64,000 nt of DNA from the NCBI RefSeq assembly GCF_040560245.1, contig NZ_JAKMWP010000003.1, one strand, 5' to 3'. Shown in pieces: positions 1 to 8,232 of the stretch (within the stretch, counting starts at the first letter, position 1; each line of letters begins with the position of its first letter). A model generated the notes under the pieces. It saw only the letters and a program-made list of their open reading frames with translations. It made no database searches and had not been told where the DNA came from. The translations under genes and the position numbers were made by a program. The DNA is from Morganella sibonii. Lineage in GTDB: Bacteria; Pseudomonadota; Gammaproteobacteria; Enterobacterales; Enterobacteriaceae.

Positions 1-54
1 GTGTTAGGCCTGCCGCCAGCGTTCAATCTGAGCCATGATCAAACTCTTCAATTA
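1..54 (-). rRNA. rrs: 16S ribosomal RNA, 5' end only
   Basis: The reverse complement of the first 54 bases reads as the start of a bacterial small-subunit rRNA: TTGAAGAGTTTGATCATGG followed by CTCAGATTGAACGCTGGCGGC. The gene runs off the left edge, so only about the first 54 nt are present. The mature 5' end is placed at 53-54 by comparison with E. coli 16S. The rRNA operon is transcribed leftwards, divergent from purH, as rrnE is next to purHD in E. coli. The flanking leader and double promoter support the call. Confidence 0.97.
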
Positions 55-207
55 AAAGTGTCTGATGCTCAAAGAATTAAACTGTTTACTGCTGCTTATT
101 TCTAAGCTGCTGTATTGGTCACTCTTCAAGACTTCTCAAAAATAATATTTTTTGTGATATGTCCTGCGAGTGCCCACACAGATTGTCTGATAAATTGTTA
201 AAGAGCA
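55..207 (-). promoter_or_regulatory. rRNA leader with boxA antitermination site
   Basis: This is the transcribed leader between promoter P2 and the mature 16S end. On the minus strand it carries TGCTCTTTAACA (196-207), identical to the boxA element used in rRNA antitermination by NusB/NusE/NusG and partners. It is followed by the conserved leader segment ATTTATCAGACAATCTGTGT. Sequence closer to 16S probably pairs with the 3' spacer to form the RNase III processing stem, but the partner lies outside the window. Confidence 0.9.
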
Positions 208-259
208 GTTGCAACCTTCGCTGCCGTTGCCGGTCTTCTGCGTTGTTGCGAGGCTGCGT

Positions 260-288
260 ATATTACGTTTTCAGCCCCTTCGAGTCAA
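260..288 (-). promoter_or_regulatory. rrn promoter P2
   Basis: On the minus strand a -35 box TTGACT (283-288) and a -10 box TAATAT (260-265) are separated by exactly 17 bp. It lies about 50 bp upstream of the boxA leader and about 105 bp downstream of P1, the standard tandem arrangement of enterobacterial rRNA promoters. Confidence 0.85.
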
Positions 289-367
289 GCAATAATTTCT
301 TATCCGCCGTTCTCTTTTTTCCTGCCGGACCGCGTGTTATCGCGTTGTTCCGTGTCAGTGGAGGTGC

Positions 368-395
368 ATTATAGGGAGTCGCTTTCAGAAGACAA
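368..395 (-). promoter_or_regulatory. rrn promoter P1
   Basis: On the minus strand a -35 box TTGTCT (390-395), a 16-bp spacer and a perfect -10 TATAAT (368-373) are followed by a GC-rich discriminator (GCACCTCC). The 16-bp spacer and GC discriminator are typical of growth-rate- and ppGpp-controlled rRNA P1 promoters. The A/T-rich block just upstream (about 398-415) would serve as the UP element. Confidence 0.9.
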
Positions 396-471
396 GTGTT
401 AATTTTCGATTTTCTGACTGTTTGCTGCATTCCCCAGCAAAACCCCTGTTTATACCGGGTTACACACAAAG

Positions 472-480
472 TTATCCACA
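472..480 (+). promoter_or_regulatory. Consensus DnaA box
   Basis: TTATCCACA is a perfect match to the strong DnaA box (R1/R4 type). It lies between rRNA promoter P1 and the purH PurR operator. Only one copy is seen here, so an origin is not implied. It could be a DnaA regulatory site or a chance match. Confidence 0.5.
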
Positions 481-512
481 GACAGTAAAAAATCACAAAA
501 TTCACAAGCATC

Positions 513-534
513 ACGCAAACGTTTGCGTTACAAT
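513..534 (+). promoter_or_regulatory. PurR operator and purHD promoter -10
   Basis: ACGCAAACGTTTGCGT (513-528) is a perfect 16-bp palindrome matching the PurR box. It is immediately followed by TACAAT (529-534), a good -10 hexamer, so PurR bound with hypoxanthine or guanine would occlude RNA polymerase at the purH promoter. No strong -35 box is seen at ideal spacing. The leader to the purH ATG is about 110 nt. Confidence 0.9.
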
Positions 535-649
535 CTGCTGCATTCGTATACCGTTGCTTTTTACTCCGGGTTTTGAAATCTTATGAGATACACCGATTTC
601 ACCTGCAACCTATTGTCATCTATTCGTTGAATTCAAGGGATCCAAACTC

Positions 650-2239
650 ATGCAACAGCTTCGCCCAATCCGTCGCGCCCTGCTCAGTGTCTCTGACAAA
701 ACCGGCATCACTGAATTTGCTCAGGCACTTTCCGCCCGTGGTGTTGAATTGTTATCAACCGGCGGTACTGCCCGCCTGCTGGCTGACGCCGGTTTGCCGG
801 TGACTGAAGTCTCCGATTACACCGGTTTTCCGGAAATGATGGACGGACGCGTCAAAACCCTGCATCCGAAAGTACACGGCGGAATACTCGGCCGCCGCGG
901 CACGGATGATGAGATTATGGCAAAGCATCAGATCTCTGCTATCGACATGGTGGTTGTGAATCTCTATCCGTTTGCGGAAACGGTGGCAAAACCCGGCTGC
1001 ACATTGGAAGACGCGGTTGAAAATATCGATATCGGCGGCCCGACCATGGTGCGTTCCGCCGCGAAGAACCATAAAGATGTGGCGATTGTGGTAAAAAGCA
1101 GTGACTACAGCAATATCATTGCCGAGATGGATGCAGGGCAAAACAGCCTGAGTTTCGATACCCGTTTTGATCTCGCGATCAAAGCCTTTGAGCATACCGC
1201 AGCCTATGACAGTATGATCGCCAACTATTTCGGTCAGAAGGTAAAACCGTACTTCGGCGATACCAGTCAACCTTCCGGTCAGTTCCCGCGTACCCTGAAT
1301 CTCAACTTTATTAAAAAGCAGGATATGCGTTACGGCGAAAACAGTCATCAGAATGCCGCTTTCTATATAGAAGAGAATATTCAGGAAGCATCCATCAGTA
1401 CTGCCGTGCAGTTACAGGGTAAAGCCCTCTCTTATAATAATATCGCTGATACTGATGCCGCACTTGAATGTGTGAAACAGTTTGATAAGCCGGCCTGTGT
1501 GATCGTCAAGCACGCCAACCCGTGTGGTGTGGCTGTTGCTGATACCTTACTGACCGCTTATGACAACGCCTTTAAAACTGACCCGACCTCCGCATTCGGC
1601 GGCATTATTGCTTTTAACCGCGAACTGGATGCCAAAACAGCAGCAGAAATTACCGGACGTCAGTTTGTGGAAGTGATTATTGCCCCGTCCGTCGCGGCAG
1701 ACGCCCTGCCGGTACTCGCCGCCAAACAGAATGTCCGCGTGCTGACCTGCGGTCAGTGGCAGCATCCGGTTGCAGCCCTTGATTTCAAACGGGTGAACGG
1801 CGGCCTGCTGGTGCAGGATCGCGACCTCGGAATGGTCGGTAATGACGATCTGAAAGTGGTCAGCAAACGTCAGCCGACAGAGAAAGAACTGAAAGATGCG
1901 CTGTTCTGCTGGAAAGTGGCGAAGTTTGTTAAATCCAATGCCATTGTTTACGCTAAGAATAATATGACCATCGGCGTGGGTGCCGGGCAGATGAGCCGGG
2001 TTTACTCCGCGAAGATTGCCGGGATCAAAGCCGGTGACGAAGGACTGGAAGTGGCGGGATGCGCCATGGCATCCGATGCGTTCTTCCCGTTCCGCGATGG
2101 TATTGATGCGGCAGCCGCTGTCGGCATTACCTGTGTGATCCAGCCAGGCGGCTCTATCCGTGATGATGAAGTCATTGCCGCAGCGGATGAACACAATATC
2201 GCGATGATTTTCACCGGCATGCGCCATTTCCGTCATTAA
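650..2239 (+). CDS. purH: Bifunctional AICAR formyltransferase / IMP cyclohydrolase
   Basis: PurH performs the last two steps of IMP synthesis: formyl transfer to AICAR from 10-formyl-THF, then ring closure. The 529-residue protein has the family's usual length. The N-terminal MGS-like cyclohydrolase domain (about 1-200) starts with RRALLSVSDKTG and contains VKTLHPKVHGG. The C-terminal transformylase domain carries KHANPCGVA and AFGGIIAFN and ends with the conserved SIRDDEVI and IFTGMRHFRH. The ATG at 650 is preceded by a purine-rich GGGA. purD follows after 16 bp, and the PurR box upstream points to purine repression. Confidence 0.98.
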   Translation: MQQLRPIRRALLSVSDKTGITEFAQALSARGVELLSTGGTARLLADAGLPVTEVSDYTGFPEMMDGRVKTLHPKVHGGILGRRGTDDEIMAKHQISAIDMVVVNLYPFAETVAKPGCTLEDAVENIDIGGPTMVRSAAKNHKDVAIVVKSSDYSNIIAEMDAGQNSLSFDTRFDLAIKAFEHTAAYDSMIANYFGQKVKPYFGDTSQPSGQFPRTLNLNFIKKQDMRYGENSHQNAAFYIEENIQEASISTAVQLQGKALSYNNIADTDAALECVKQFDKPACVIVKHANPCGVAVADTLLTAYDNAFKTDPTSAFGGIIAFNRELDAKTAAEITGRQFVEVIIAPSVAADALPVLAAKQNVRVLTCGQWQHPVAALDFKRVNGGLLVQDRDLGMVGNDDLKVVSKRQPTEKELKDALFCWKVAKFVKSNAIVYAKNNMTIGVGAGQMSRVYSAKIAGIKAGDEGLEVAGCAMASDAFFPFRDGIDAAAAVGITCVIQPGGSIRDDEVIAAADEHNIAMIFTGMRHFRH

Positions 2240-2255
2240 TACCCGGAGCTGACTT

Positions 2256-3539
2256 ATGAATATCCTGATTATCGGTAATGGCGGACGCGAGCACGCGCTG
2301 GCCTGGAAAGCCGCCCAATCCCCGCTGGCAAAAAATGTCTATGTCGCGCCCGGTAACGCCGGTACCGCACAGGAACCGAATCTGACCAATGTGGATATCA
2401 GTGCGACAGATATTGACGGGCTGGTCGCGTTTGCCCGCGCCAATAATATCGGCCTGACCATTGTCGGCCCGGAAGCCCCGCTGGTGCTGGGTGTGGTTGA
2501 TGCATTCAATGCCGCCGGTCTGACTATCTTCGGCCCGTCAAAAGGTGCCGCACAACTGGAAGGTTCCAAAGCATTCACCAAAGATTTTCTGGCGCGTCAC
2601 CACATCCCGACGGCAGACTATCAGAACTTTACTGAGATTGAACCGGCGCTGGCTTATCTGGATAAAACCGGTGCGCCGGTGGTGATCAAAGCTGACGGTC
2701 TGGCGGCCGGTAAAGGTGTGATCGTCGCCATGACCCTGAAAGAAGCACAGGACGCGGTACATGACATGCTGGCCGGCAATGCTTTCGGGGATGCCGGGCA
2801 CCGCATTGTGATTGAAGAGTTCCTGACCGGCGAGGAAGCCAGTTTTATCGTCATGGTGGACGGTAAAAATGTGGTACCGATGGCGACCAGCCAGGATCAT
2901 AAACGGGTCGGTGATAATGACACCGGGCCGAACACCGGAGGTATGGGCGCTTACTCCCCGGCACCGGTGGTGACCGATGCCGTTCATCAGCGTGTGATGG
3001 AGAAAGTGATTTACCCGACGGTTGAAGGCATGGCAGCAGAAGGTCATACCTATCAGGGCTTTTTATATGCAGGGCTGATGATTGATGAACAGGGCGAACC
3101 GAAAGTCATTGAGTTCAACTGCCGCTTTGGTGATCCGGAAACCCAGCCGATCATGATGCGGTTGCAGTCAGATTTGGTTGAGCTCTGTCTGGCCGGTGCG
3201 CAAGGGAAACTGGCCGGTAAAACTTCGCAGTGGGACCCGCGTCCGGCACTCGGTGTGGTCATGGCAGCCGGTGGTTACCCGGGTGATTACCGCAAAGGTG
3301 ATGTTATTGAAGGTCTTGATATTCAGGAAGCAAACTGCAAAGTCTTCCAGGCCGGGACAGCACTGAAAAATGGCACCGTAGTGACTGATGGTGGCCGGGT
3401 ATTGTGTGTGACGGCATTGGGTGAGGATATTGCTCAGGCACAGAAACAGGCTTATGCCGCACTGAAACACATTCACTGGAATGATGCATTTTGCCGCAGT
3501 GATATCGGTTACCGGGCTATTGCCCGCCTGAATAAGTAA
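2256..3539 (+). CDS. purD: Phosphoribosylamine-glycine ligase (GAR synthetase)
   Basis: PurD catalyses the ATP-dependent joining of phosphoribosylamine and glycine, the second step of purine synthesis. The 427-residue protein begins MNILIIGNGGREHALAWK and has the ATP-grasp features KADGLAAGKGV, a TGEEAS segment, GPNTGGMGAYSPAP and EFNCRFGDPE near the metal-binding site. It is transcribed with purH under the same PurR-controlled promoter (gap 16 bp, GGAG ribosome-binding site). It converges on yjaH. Confidence 0.98.
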   Translation: MNILIIGNGGREHALAWKAAQSPLAKNVYVAPGNAGTAQEPNLTNVDISATDIDGLVAFARANNIGLTIVGPEAPLVLGVVDAFNAAGLTIFGPSKGAAQLEGSKAFTKDFLARHHIPTADYQNFTEIEPALAYLDKTGAPVVIKADGLAAGKGVIVAMTLKEAQDAVHDMLAGNAFGDAGHRIVIEEFLTGEEASFIVMVDGKNVVPMATSQDHKRVGDNDTGPNTGGMGAYSPAPVVTDAVHQRVMEKVIYPTVEGMAAEGHTYQGFLYAGLMIDEQGEPKVIEFNCRFGDPETQPIMMRLQSDLVELCLAGAQGKLAGKTSQWDPRPALGVVMAAGGYPGDYRKGDVIEGLDIQEANCKVFQAGTALKNGTVVTDGGRVLCVTALGEDIAQAQKQAYAALKHIHWNDAFCRSDIGYRAIARLNK

Positions 3540-3564
3540 ACAGCGTTAATAACCTGCGGGAGAT

Positions 3565-4224
3565 TTACAGTGAATCTTCCGTAGGTTCCCATTTACAGAA
3601 GTTATCATTTGCCGCCAGCAGAATTTCCCGTCCTTCCGGTGAATCCAGCCATGCAATATAAATAGGTGATGCGCTGCTGCGCTGACGCTTCGCCAGAAAC
3701 TGTTCTGTTTTCGCATCAAATTCAATATACGATTTGTTACCCTGACAATCCGTGACATAGCTGTCACGCCACTGTCCCTGCTTCAGACGGATATCACCAA
3801 TCACCAGCGCGCTGTTCAGCGTCAGTTGTCTGCCTGCCACAAAGGTCATCCGCGTGATTTCATCTGCTGTCAGCGGAGATTTATGGCCGTCTTTTTCACG
3901 CTGCATAAAGATAGCATTGCCTTCGTGATCCAGCCGTAACTGTTCGGAAAAGCCGTTATCGCCCAGATATTCTGAACGGATCTGCCAGAGCTGGCCTCTG
4001 CGGTATTCATAAACGGTGACGACGGTTTGTTGTCCGCTGTGATAGGGACTGAAGACACTCATCAGGACACGGGGCTGATTATCGGCGTTGAGACGCCACA
4101 TTCTGACAGCGCCGTCATCCGCGATATAACCGGATGCGCTGAAGGGAGGAAAATCAGGCTGAACAGAGCAGGCGCTGAGCAATGAGCCAAAGCCCAGTGC
4201 AAGCAGCCCCTGTCTGATCAACAA
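3565..4224 (-). CDS. yjaH: DUF1481 lipoprotein, YjaH-like
   Basis: A predicted outer- or inner-membrane lipoprotein of unknown function. It has a hydrophobic signal ending in the lipobox LLSAC, then a soluble domain of about 200 residues. Position next to hupA matches yjaH in E. coli. The start is uncertain because no ATG is available. The longest reading starts at a TTG at 4263, but that would place the hupA terminator hairpin (4223-4244) inside the gene. I chose the TTG at 4224; one at 4221 is equally possible. The stop lies about 25 bp from that of purD, convergent. Confidence 0.8.
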   Translation of the reverse strand: MLIRQGLLALGFGSLLSACSVQPDFPPFSASGYIADDGAVRMWRLNADNQPRVLMSVFSPYHSGQQTVVTVYEYRRGQLWQIRSEYLGDNGFSEQLRLDHEGNAIFMQREKDGHKSPLTADEITRMTFVAGRQLTLNSALVIGDIRLKQGQWRDSYVTDCQGNKSYIEFDAKTEQFLAKRQRSSASPIYIAWLDSPEGREILLAANDNFCKWEPTEDSL

Positions 4225-4244
4225 AAGGGGACGAAATCCCCCTC
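4223..4244 (-). terminator. Intrinsic terminator after hupA
   Basis: On the minus strand AGGGGGA, a short loop and TCCCC are followed by TTTTG. The hairpin lies 25 bp past the hupA stop and would separate the very highly expressed hupA from yjaH. Confidence 0.65.
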
Positions 4245-4268
4245 TATCAATCTGTTTTTGCAACGCAA

Positions 4269-4541
4269 TTATTTTACTGCGTCTTTCAGTGCTTTACCGG
4301 CAGTGAAAGCAGGCACGTTTGCTGCTGCAATTTTGATTTCTTTACCGGTCTGCGGGTTACGGCCAGTACGCTCTGCACGATGGTTAACTTTAAAAGTACC
4401 GAAGCCAACTAATTGTACAGCATCGCCTTCTTTCAGAGAGTCAGTGATGGCAGCCAGAGTTGATTCCAGCGCTGCTTTAGCTTGTGCTTTAGACAGCTCT
4501 GCTTTTTCTGCGATAGCATCAATCAATTGAGTCTTATTCAT
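4269..4541 (-). CDS. hupA: DNA-binding protein HU-alpha
   Basis: A small nucleoid protein that bends DNA without sequence specificity and pairs with HU-beta. The 90-residue length is exact for the family. It begins MNKTQLIDAIAEKAELSK and contains the DNA-binding arm with GFGTFKV, RAERTGRNPQTG and KIAAANVPAF. It ends ALKDAVK, typical of the alpha subunit. AAGGA lies upstream of the ATG. About 180 bp without a gene separates it from yjaG and probably holds its own promoter. Confidence 0.97.
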   Translation of the reverse strand: MNKTQLIDAIAEKAELSKAQAKAALESTLAAITDSLKEGDAVQLVGFGTFKVNHRAERTGRNPQTGKEIKIAAANVPAFTAGKALKDAVK

Positions 4542-4723
4542 AAAATATCCTTACAGTGTGTTTATCGTTTGCAAAGCATCGAGTGCGTCGGATGTGCCAT
4601 TTGACAGCCCTGATACACGCGCCCCGATAGCCACTTCTTTTCGCCCCCCACTGTAGACCAGAGACGGGGCAATTGTGAAGCCTTTAACACCGGCATTTAT
4701 AGGCTTAAATCACGTTTTTTGAT

Positions 4724-5314
4724 TTAATCGCCTAAACTAACACCAATATTGCTGATCCCCGCATCACGGAGATCGGATTTCAAGCCTTTTATCAACTCAA
4801 TATCGCGCTCTTCGCAGGCGGCCAATAAGCGGAAAATTTCCCACTGAATGTCCCACTCTTCTTCAACAGCGGACAATTCATTTAATTCGTCGTCGGACAT
4901 TTCGCGTCCGGCATGTGTCATTTCCAGTACGGCGACAGTGCCGACTGAAATCTCACTGACCGCAATAGCATGTTCCAGTGTTTCCCCGCTCAGGCGGGTA
5001 TGGATAAGCTCACTGAGTGCCGCACAGGCATCAATCGCCGGATACACACCGTAAATATCATAGTTATCTGCATCAGGGATGACATCTTCCAGCTTTTCCA
5101 GCTGATTATCAAAGTTCACTTTTGCGTCTTTGACCGTCAGGATTTCCCAGATGAGATCCAGAATACGCCGGTAAAGCGACGGATCGGTAAACCCGGTCTG
5201 CTGACAGAAAACGGCATAATTCGGGTACATTCTCTCGCACAGACATGCCGCGAAGGTGAGATGCTGCCAGCTCTCCAGTTTTTCCAGCCGTAAATGGATC
5301 GGGTTCTTTAACAT
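4724..5314 (-). CDS. yjaG: DUF416 protein YjaG
   Basis: A conserved enterobacterial protein of unknown function, 196 residues, mostly alpha-helical and acidic, with no signal peptide or membrane segment. It begins MLKNPIHLRLEKLESW and contains the conserved FAACLCERMYPNY. It lies 6 bp downstream of nfi on the same strand and upstream of hupA, the same order as in E. coli, so it is probably co-transcribed with hemE-nfi. Confidence 0.92.
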   Translation of the reverse strand: MLKNPIHLRLEKLESWQHLTFAACLCERMYPNYAVFCQQTGFTDPSLYRRILDLIWEILTVKDAKVNFDNQLEKLEDVIPDADNYDIYGVYPAIDACAALSELIHTRLSGETLEHAIAVSEISVGTVAVLEMTHAGREMSDDELNELSAVEEEWDIQWEIFRLLAACEERDIELIKGLKSDLRDAGISNIGVSLGD

Positions 5315-5320
5315 TCCGCT

Positions 5321-6064
5321 TTACTCGTTACTCTGACGTGAGCCGCAGTTTACCTGAAAATCCGTGATATCCACATCTTTACGTGGAAAATCGGGAAATT
5401 TCTGCTTCAACCGGACAAAAAACGTTCGATTTGAGGCAATGCCATCAGCCCAGCGGGTCGGTTCAGGCAGGCGATAGCCGCGTGTCAGGGCTTTTACCCA
5501 GGTCAGCGCGGTATCAATACTCATATGATGACCCGGTGAAATAAACAGCGGATTACAACGGTTTTTGCTGCGCCAGACCCAGCCGAGCGGCTCACCTTTG
5601 TCTGTCAGCAGCGACTGCGCCCCGGCCTCTTCCGCCAGCGGTTCAAACGTGCCGCATAACCGGCTCTTGGCAACACCAATCGCAGGTAAATCCAGCAGTA
5701 CCCCGAGATGCCCGGCGACGCCAAGACGACGCGGATGAGCACGCCCCTGGCCGTCCACCAGCACCAGATCAGGTTTTAAGGTCAGCTTTTCCCAGGCGGC
5801 AAGTGCAGCGGGAATTTCACGGAAGGAGAGCAGCCCCGGAATATAGGGCAGTTGTGTGGGGATGCGGGCGGTCTGATACTCCGCCACCTCCAGCTCAGGC
5901 CAGGTGAGGATCACCACGGCAGCCCGTGTGACATTTCCCCCGTCCTCAAAGCCGACATCCACCCCCGCAATATAGCGGGGACTGAGAGGCACATCCTGCA
6001 GACTGACCTGTTGTGCCAGTTCCGTCTGCCGGGCTTTCAGGGCGCGGGTGTCAATGGCTGTCAT
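5321..6064 (-). CDS. nfi: Endonuclease V (deoxyinosine 3' endonuclease)
   Basis: Nfi nicks DNA near deaminated bases, chiefly deoxyinosine. The acidic catalytic residues are visible as D36 (AGVDVGFE), E83 (LSFRE) and D104 (LVDGQG). The conserved PYIPG wedge region, HPRRLGVA and YRLPEPTRWAD are also present. At 247 residues it is about 24 longer than the E. coli enzyme; the extra residues are a C-terminal tail after TRWAD. The ATG is preceded by GGAGGT. It is 25 bp from hemE and probably in one operon with it. Confidence 0.96.
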   Translation of the reverse strand: MTAIDTRALKARQTELAQQVSLQDVPLSPRYIAGVDVGFEDGGNVTRAAVVILTWPELEVAEYQTARIPTQLPYIPGLLSFREIPAALAAWEKLTLKPDLVLVDGQGRAHPRRLGVAGHLGVLLDLPAIGVAKSRLCGTFEPLAEEAGAQSLLTDKGEPLGWVWRSKNRCNPLFISPGHHMSIDTALTWVKALTRGYRLPEPTRWADGIASNRTFFVRLKQKFPDFPRKDVDITDFQVNCGSRQSNE

Positions 6065-6089
6065 GGTGACCTCCGTTATCTGTCAGTGA

Positions 6090-7157
6090 TCAGCCCTGAT
6101 GGTATTTGGCTGACAGGCGGTGAACAGCCTCAGTGAATGCGCCGGCATGCTCAGGCGGAACATCCTGGTGGATGCCGTGTCCGAGGTTGAACACATGGCC
6201 TTCGCCCTGCCCGAACCCGGCCAGGATAGATGCCACTTCCGCTTCAATGCGGGCAGGCGGCGCATAGAGCATGGACGGGTCCATATTACCCTGTAAGGCC
6301 ACTTTATTACCGACCCGGCGGCGGGCATCCGCGATATCCGTGGTCCAGTCCAGTCCCAGAGCATCACAGCCGGTTTCCGCCATCGCTTCCAGCCACTGTC
6401 CGCCGCCTTTGGTGAACAGCGTAACCGGCACACGGCGCCCGTCATTTTCACGGATCAGACCATCGACAATCTTATGCATGTAATTGAGTGAAAACTCACG
6501 GTAGTCACGCCCGGTCAGTACCCCGCCCCAGGTGTCAAAAATCATCACGGACTGCGCGCCGGCTTTAATCTGCGCGTTGAGATAGAGGATCACGCTGTCT
6601 GCCAGTTTATCCAGCAGCAGATGCAGGGTCTGCGGTTCGGCGTACATCATCTTTTTGATTTTGGTAAAGGCTTTGCTGCTGCCGCCTTCCACCATATAAG
6701 TAGCCAGTGTCCACGGGCTGCCGGAGAAACCGATCAGCGGCACATCGCCGTTCAGGGCTTTGCGGATGGCGCGTACGGCATTCATGACATAACCGAGTTC
6801 CTGCTCCGGGTCCGGTACCGGCAGTTTTTCAACATCGCGGGCATTCTGGATCGGATGGACAAAACGCGGCCCTTCGCCGGTTTCAAAATAGAGCCCGAGA
6901 CCCATTGCATCCGGAATAGTGAGAATATCGGAAAAGAGAATTGCCGCATCCAGCGGGAAACGACGCAGCGGTTGCAGGGTGACTTCACAGGCCAGTTCGG
7001 TGTTTTTGCACAGTGCCATAAAATCCCCCGCCTGTTCGCGGGTGGCTTTATATTCAGGCAGATAACGCCCGGCCTGACGCATCATCCACACAGGGGTTAC
7101 ATCCACCGGCTGACGCAGTAATGCCCGCAGATAGCGGTCGTTTTTCAGTTCACTCAT
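6090..7157 (-). CDS. hemE: Uroporphyrinogen decarboxylase
   Basis: HemE removes the four acetate carboxyls of uroporphyrinogen III to give coproporphyrinogen III in heme synthesis. The 355-residue protein carries the signature WMMRQAGRYLPEY and, later, PLIGFSGSPWTLA, FDTWGG and NLGHGI. An upstream in-frame ATG at 7223 exists, but the ATG at 7157 has GGAG at the right distance and matches known N-termini (MSELKNDRYL). It sits between nudC and nfi as in E. coli. Confidence 0.97.
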   Translation of the reverse strand: MSELKNDRYLRALLRQPVDVTPVWMMRQAGRYLPEYKATREQAGDFMALCKNTELACEVTLQPLRRFPLDAAILFSDILTIPDAMGLGLYFETGEGPRFVHPIQNARDVEKLPVPDPEQELGYVMNAVRAIRKALNGDVPLIGFSGSPWTLATYMVEGGSSKAFTKIKKMMYAEPQTLHLLLDKLADSVILYLNAQIKAGAQSVMIFDTWGGVLTGRDYREFSLNYMHKIVDGLIRENDGRRVPVTLFTKGGGQWLEAMAETGCDALGLDWTTDIADARRRVGNKVALQGNMDPSMLYAPPARIEAEVASILAGFGQGEGHVFNLGHGIHQDVPPEHAGAFTEAVHRLSAKYHQG

Positions 7158-7249
7158 GACAGACTCCAAAAAGTTGTTGGCCGCGTAACGTATTGACGTC
7201 CTGAATAAAACCCATTGTAACACGCCTGTCGTCCGGGGTCAGGGCGGTG

Positions 7250-8032
7250 TTACGCGTCTTCGTCATCCTGACGGCACAATGCGACGGTATCTTCAATCAG
7301 ACGGCGGGCGATGGTATCCGGCGGCGGAATAACCGGCAGATTATCATACCGGTACCAGTCTGCGCTGAGCAGCTCTGACGGATCGTGATGAATTTCACCG
7401 TCCGCGTAATCCGCCAGGAATCCCATCATCAGCGAGTGCGGGAACGGCCACGGCTGCGAGGAGACATAACGGATATTCTGAATCTCTATCCGGCTCTCTT
7501 CCATCACCTCACGGGCAACCGCCTCTTCCAGAGTTTCGCCGACTTCGACAAACCCGGCGAGCACGGTAAACAGCGGCGCGCTTTTGTGGCGGCGGTGCTG
7601 TGCCAGCAGTATAGAGTCATGACGGCGGATGCCGACAATAATACACGGCGCTATCTGCGGATAGTAACGTTCGCGGCAGCTGTCACACAGACACGCCCAC
7701 TCACTTGCACTGTATTTCATGGCTGCACCGCAATAGCCGCAATAGCGGTGCGAGCGGTAAAATTCCGCCAGTTGCACGCCGCGTCCGGCCATTTTGAAAA
7801 GATCATCATTCTCTGCGGCAATAACGCGCGGTGAACACATATCGGAACGCATTTTTTCGCGGATAAGCCAGACAGGTAATCCCTGCCACTCCCCGATACG
7901 CACGGCCGGTTTCCCGGTCAGCATCCATTGTGCCGCACTGCCCTCCGGCAGTTGTCCTTCCGGCAGCCAGACGCGGTTATCCGCGCTGATCACCCAGTAG
8001 CCGGTTTCATTGCCTGTTAAAATCTGCTGCAT
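7250..8032 (-). CDS. nudC: NAD+ diphosphatase / NAD-capped RNA hydrolase
   Basis: A Nudix hydrolase that cleaves NADH/NAD+ and removes the NAD cap from RNA. At 260 residues it is close to the E. coli enzyme. It has a four-cysteine zinc ribbon (CGYCG ... CLCDSC, about residues 98-119). The Nudix box GFVEVGETLEEA ... REVMEE follows at about 160-180, and the downstream SQPWPFPHSLM motif is typical of NADH pyrophosphatases. The ribosome-binding site is weak. Its upstream region is shared with the Pho-box promoter of the divergent transporter operon. Confidence 0.96.
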   Translation of the reverse strand: MQQILTGNETGYWVISADNRVWLPEGQLPEGSAAQWMLTGKPAVRIGEWQGLPVWLIREKMRSDMCSPRVIAAENDDLFKMAGRGVQLAEFYRSHRYCGYCGAAMKYSASEWACLCDSCRERYYPQIAPCIIVGIRRHDSILLAQHRRHKSAPLFTVLAGFVEVGETLEEAVAREVMEESRIEIQNIRYVSSQPWPFPHSLMMGFLADYADGEIHHDPSELLSADWYRYDNLPVIPPPDTIARRLIEDTVALCRQDDEDA

Positions 8033-8122
8033 AATAGAGACATCATGTTAATGAAATAATAATGGATTAAATCATACTCCCTTTGCCGGGAGAATACTCA
8101 GCAGAACGGGGGATGTTTTTCC

Positions 8123-8189
8123 GTGTCACCCGGCTGTCAGAAAAGTGTCACACCGATGTCAGTTGCCTGTCACAAACGCGTCATACCCT
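8123..8189 (+). promoter_or_regulatory. Six tandem PhoB half-sites (Pho box array) and promoter
   Basis: Seven-base units start at 8123 (GTGTCAC), 8134 (CTGTCAG), 8145 (GTGTCAC), 8156 (ATGTCAG), 8167 (CTGTCAC) and 8178 (GCGTCAT). Each is 11 bp from the next with a 4-bp spacer. Five contain TGTCA exactly and the sixth CGTCA. This is the PhoB recognition pattern (two 11-bp repeats per box), present three times in tandem. TACCCT at 8184-8189, 10 bp past the fifth unit, is a plausible -10. TGATACT near 8201 is an alternative. The binding protein gene starts 44 bp further on. Confidence 0.9.
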
Positions 8190-8232
8190 AGCCACACCAC
8201 TGATACTGAATCAGTTAACTGACGAGGGTTTT

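Noticed and set aside
472..534. Possible replication origin
   Set aside because: Only one DnaA box, no A/T-rich 13-mers and no dnaA/gidA neighbours.
755..1348. 197-residue open frame on the minus strand inside purH
   Set aside because: It is antisense to a full-length, well-conserved purH and shows no recognisable domain.
3551..3587. Inverted repeat between purD and yjaH (AACCTGCGGGAGATT / AATCTTCCGTAGGTT)
   Set aside because: The stem has two mismatches, overlaps the end of yjaH and lacks a T-run; too weak to list as a terminator.
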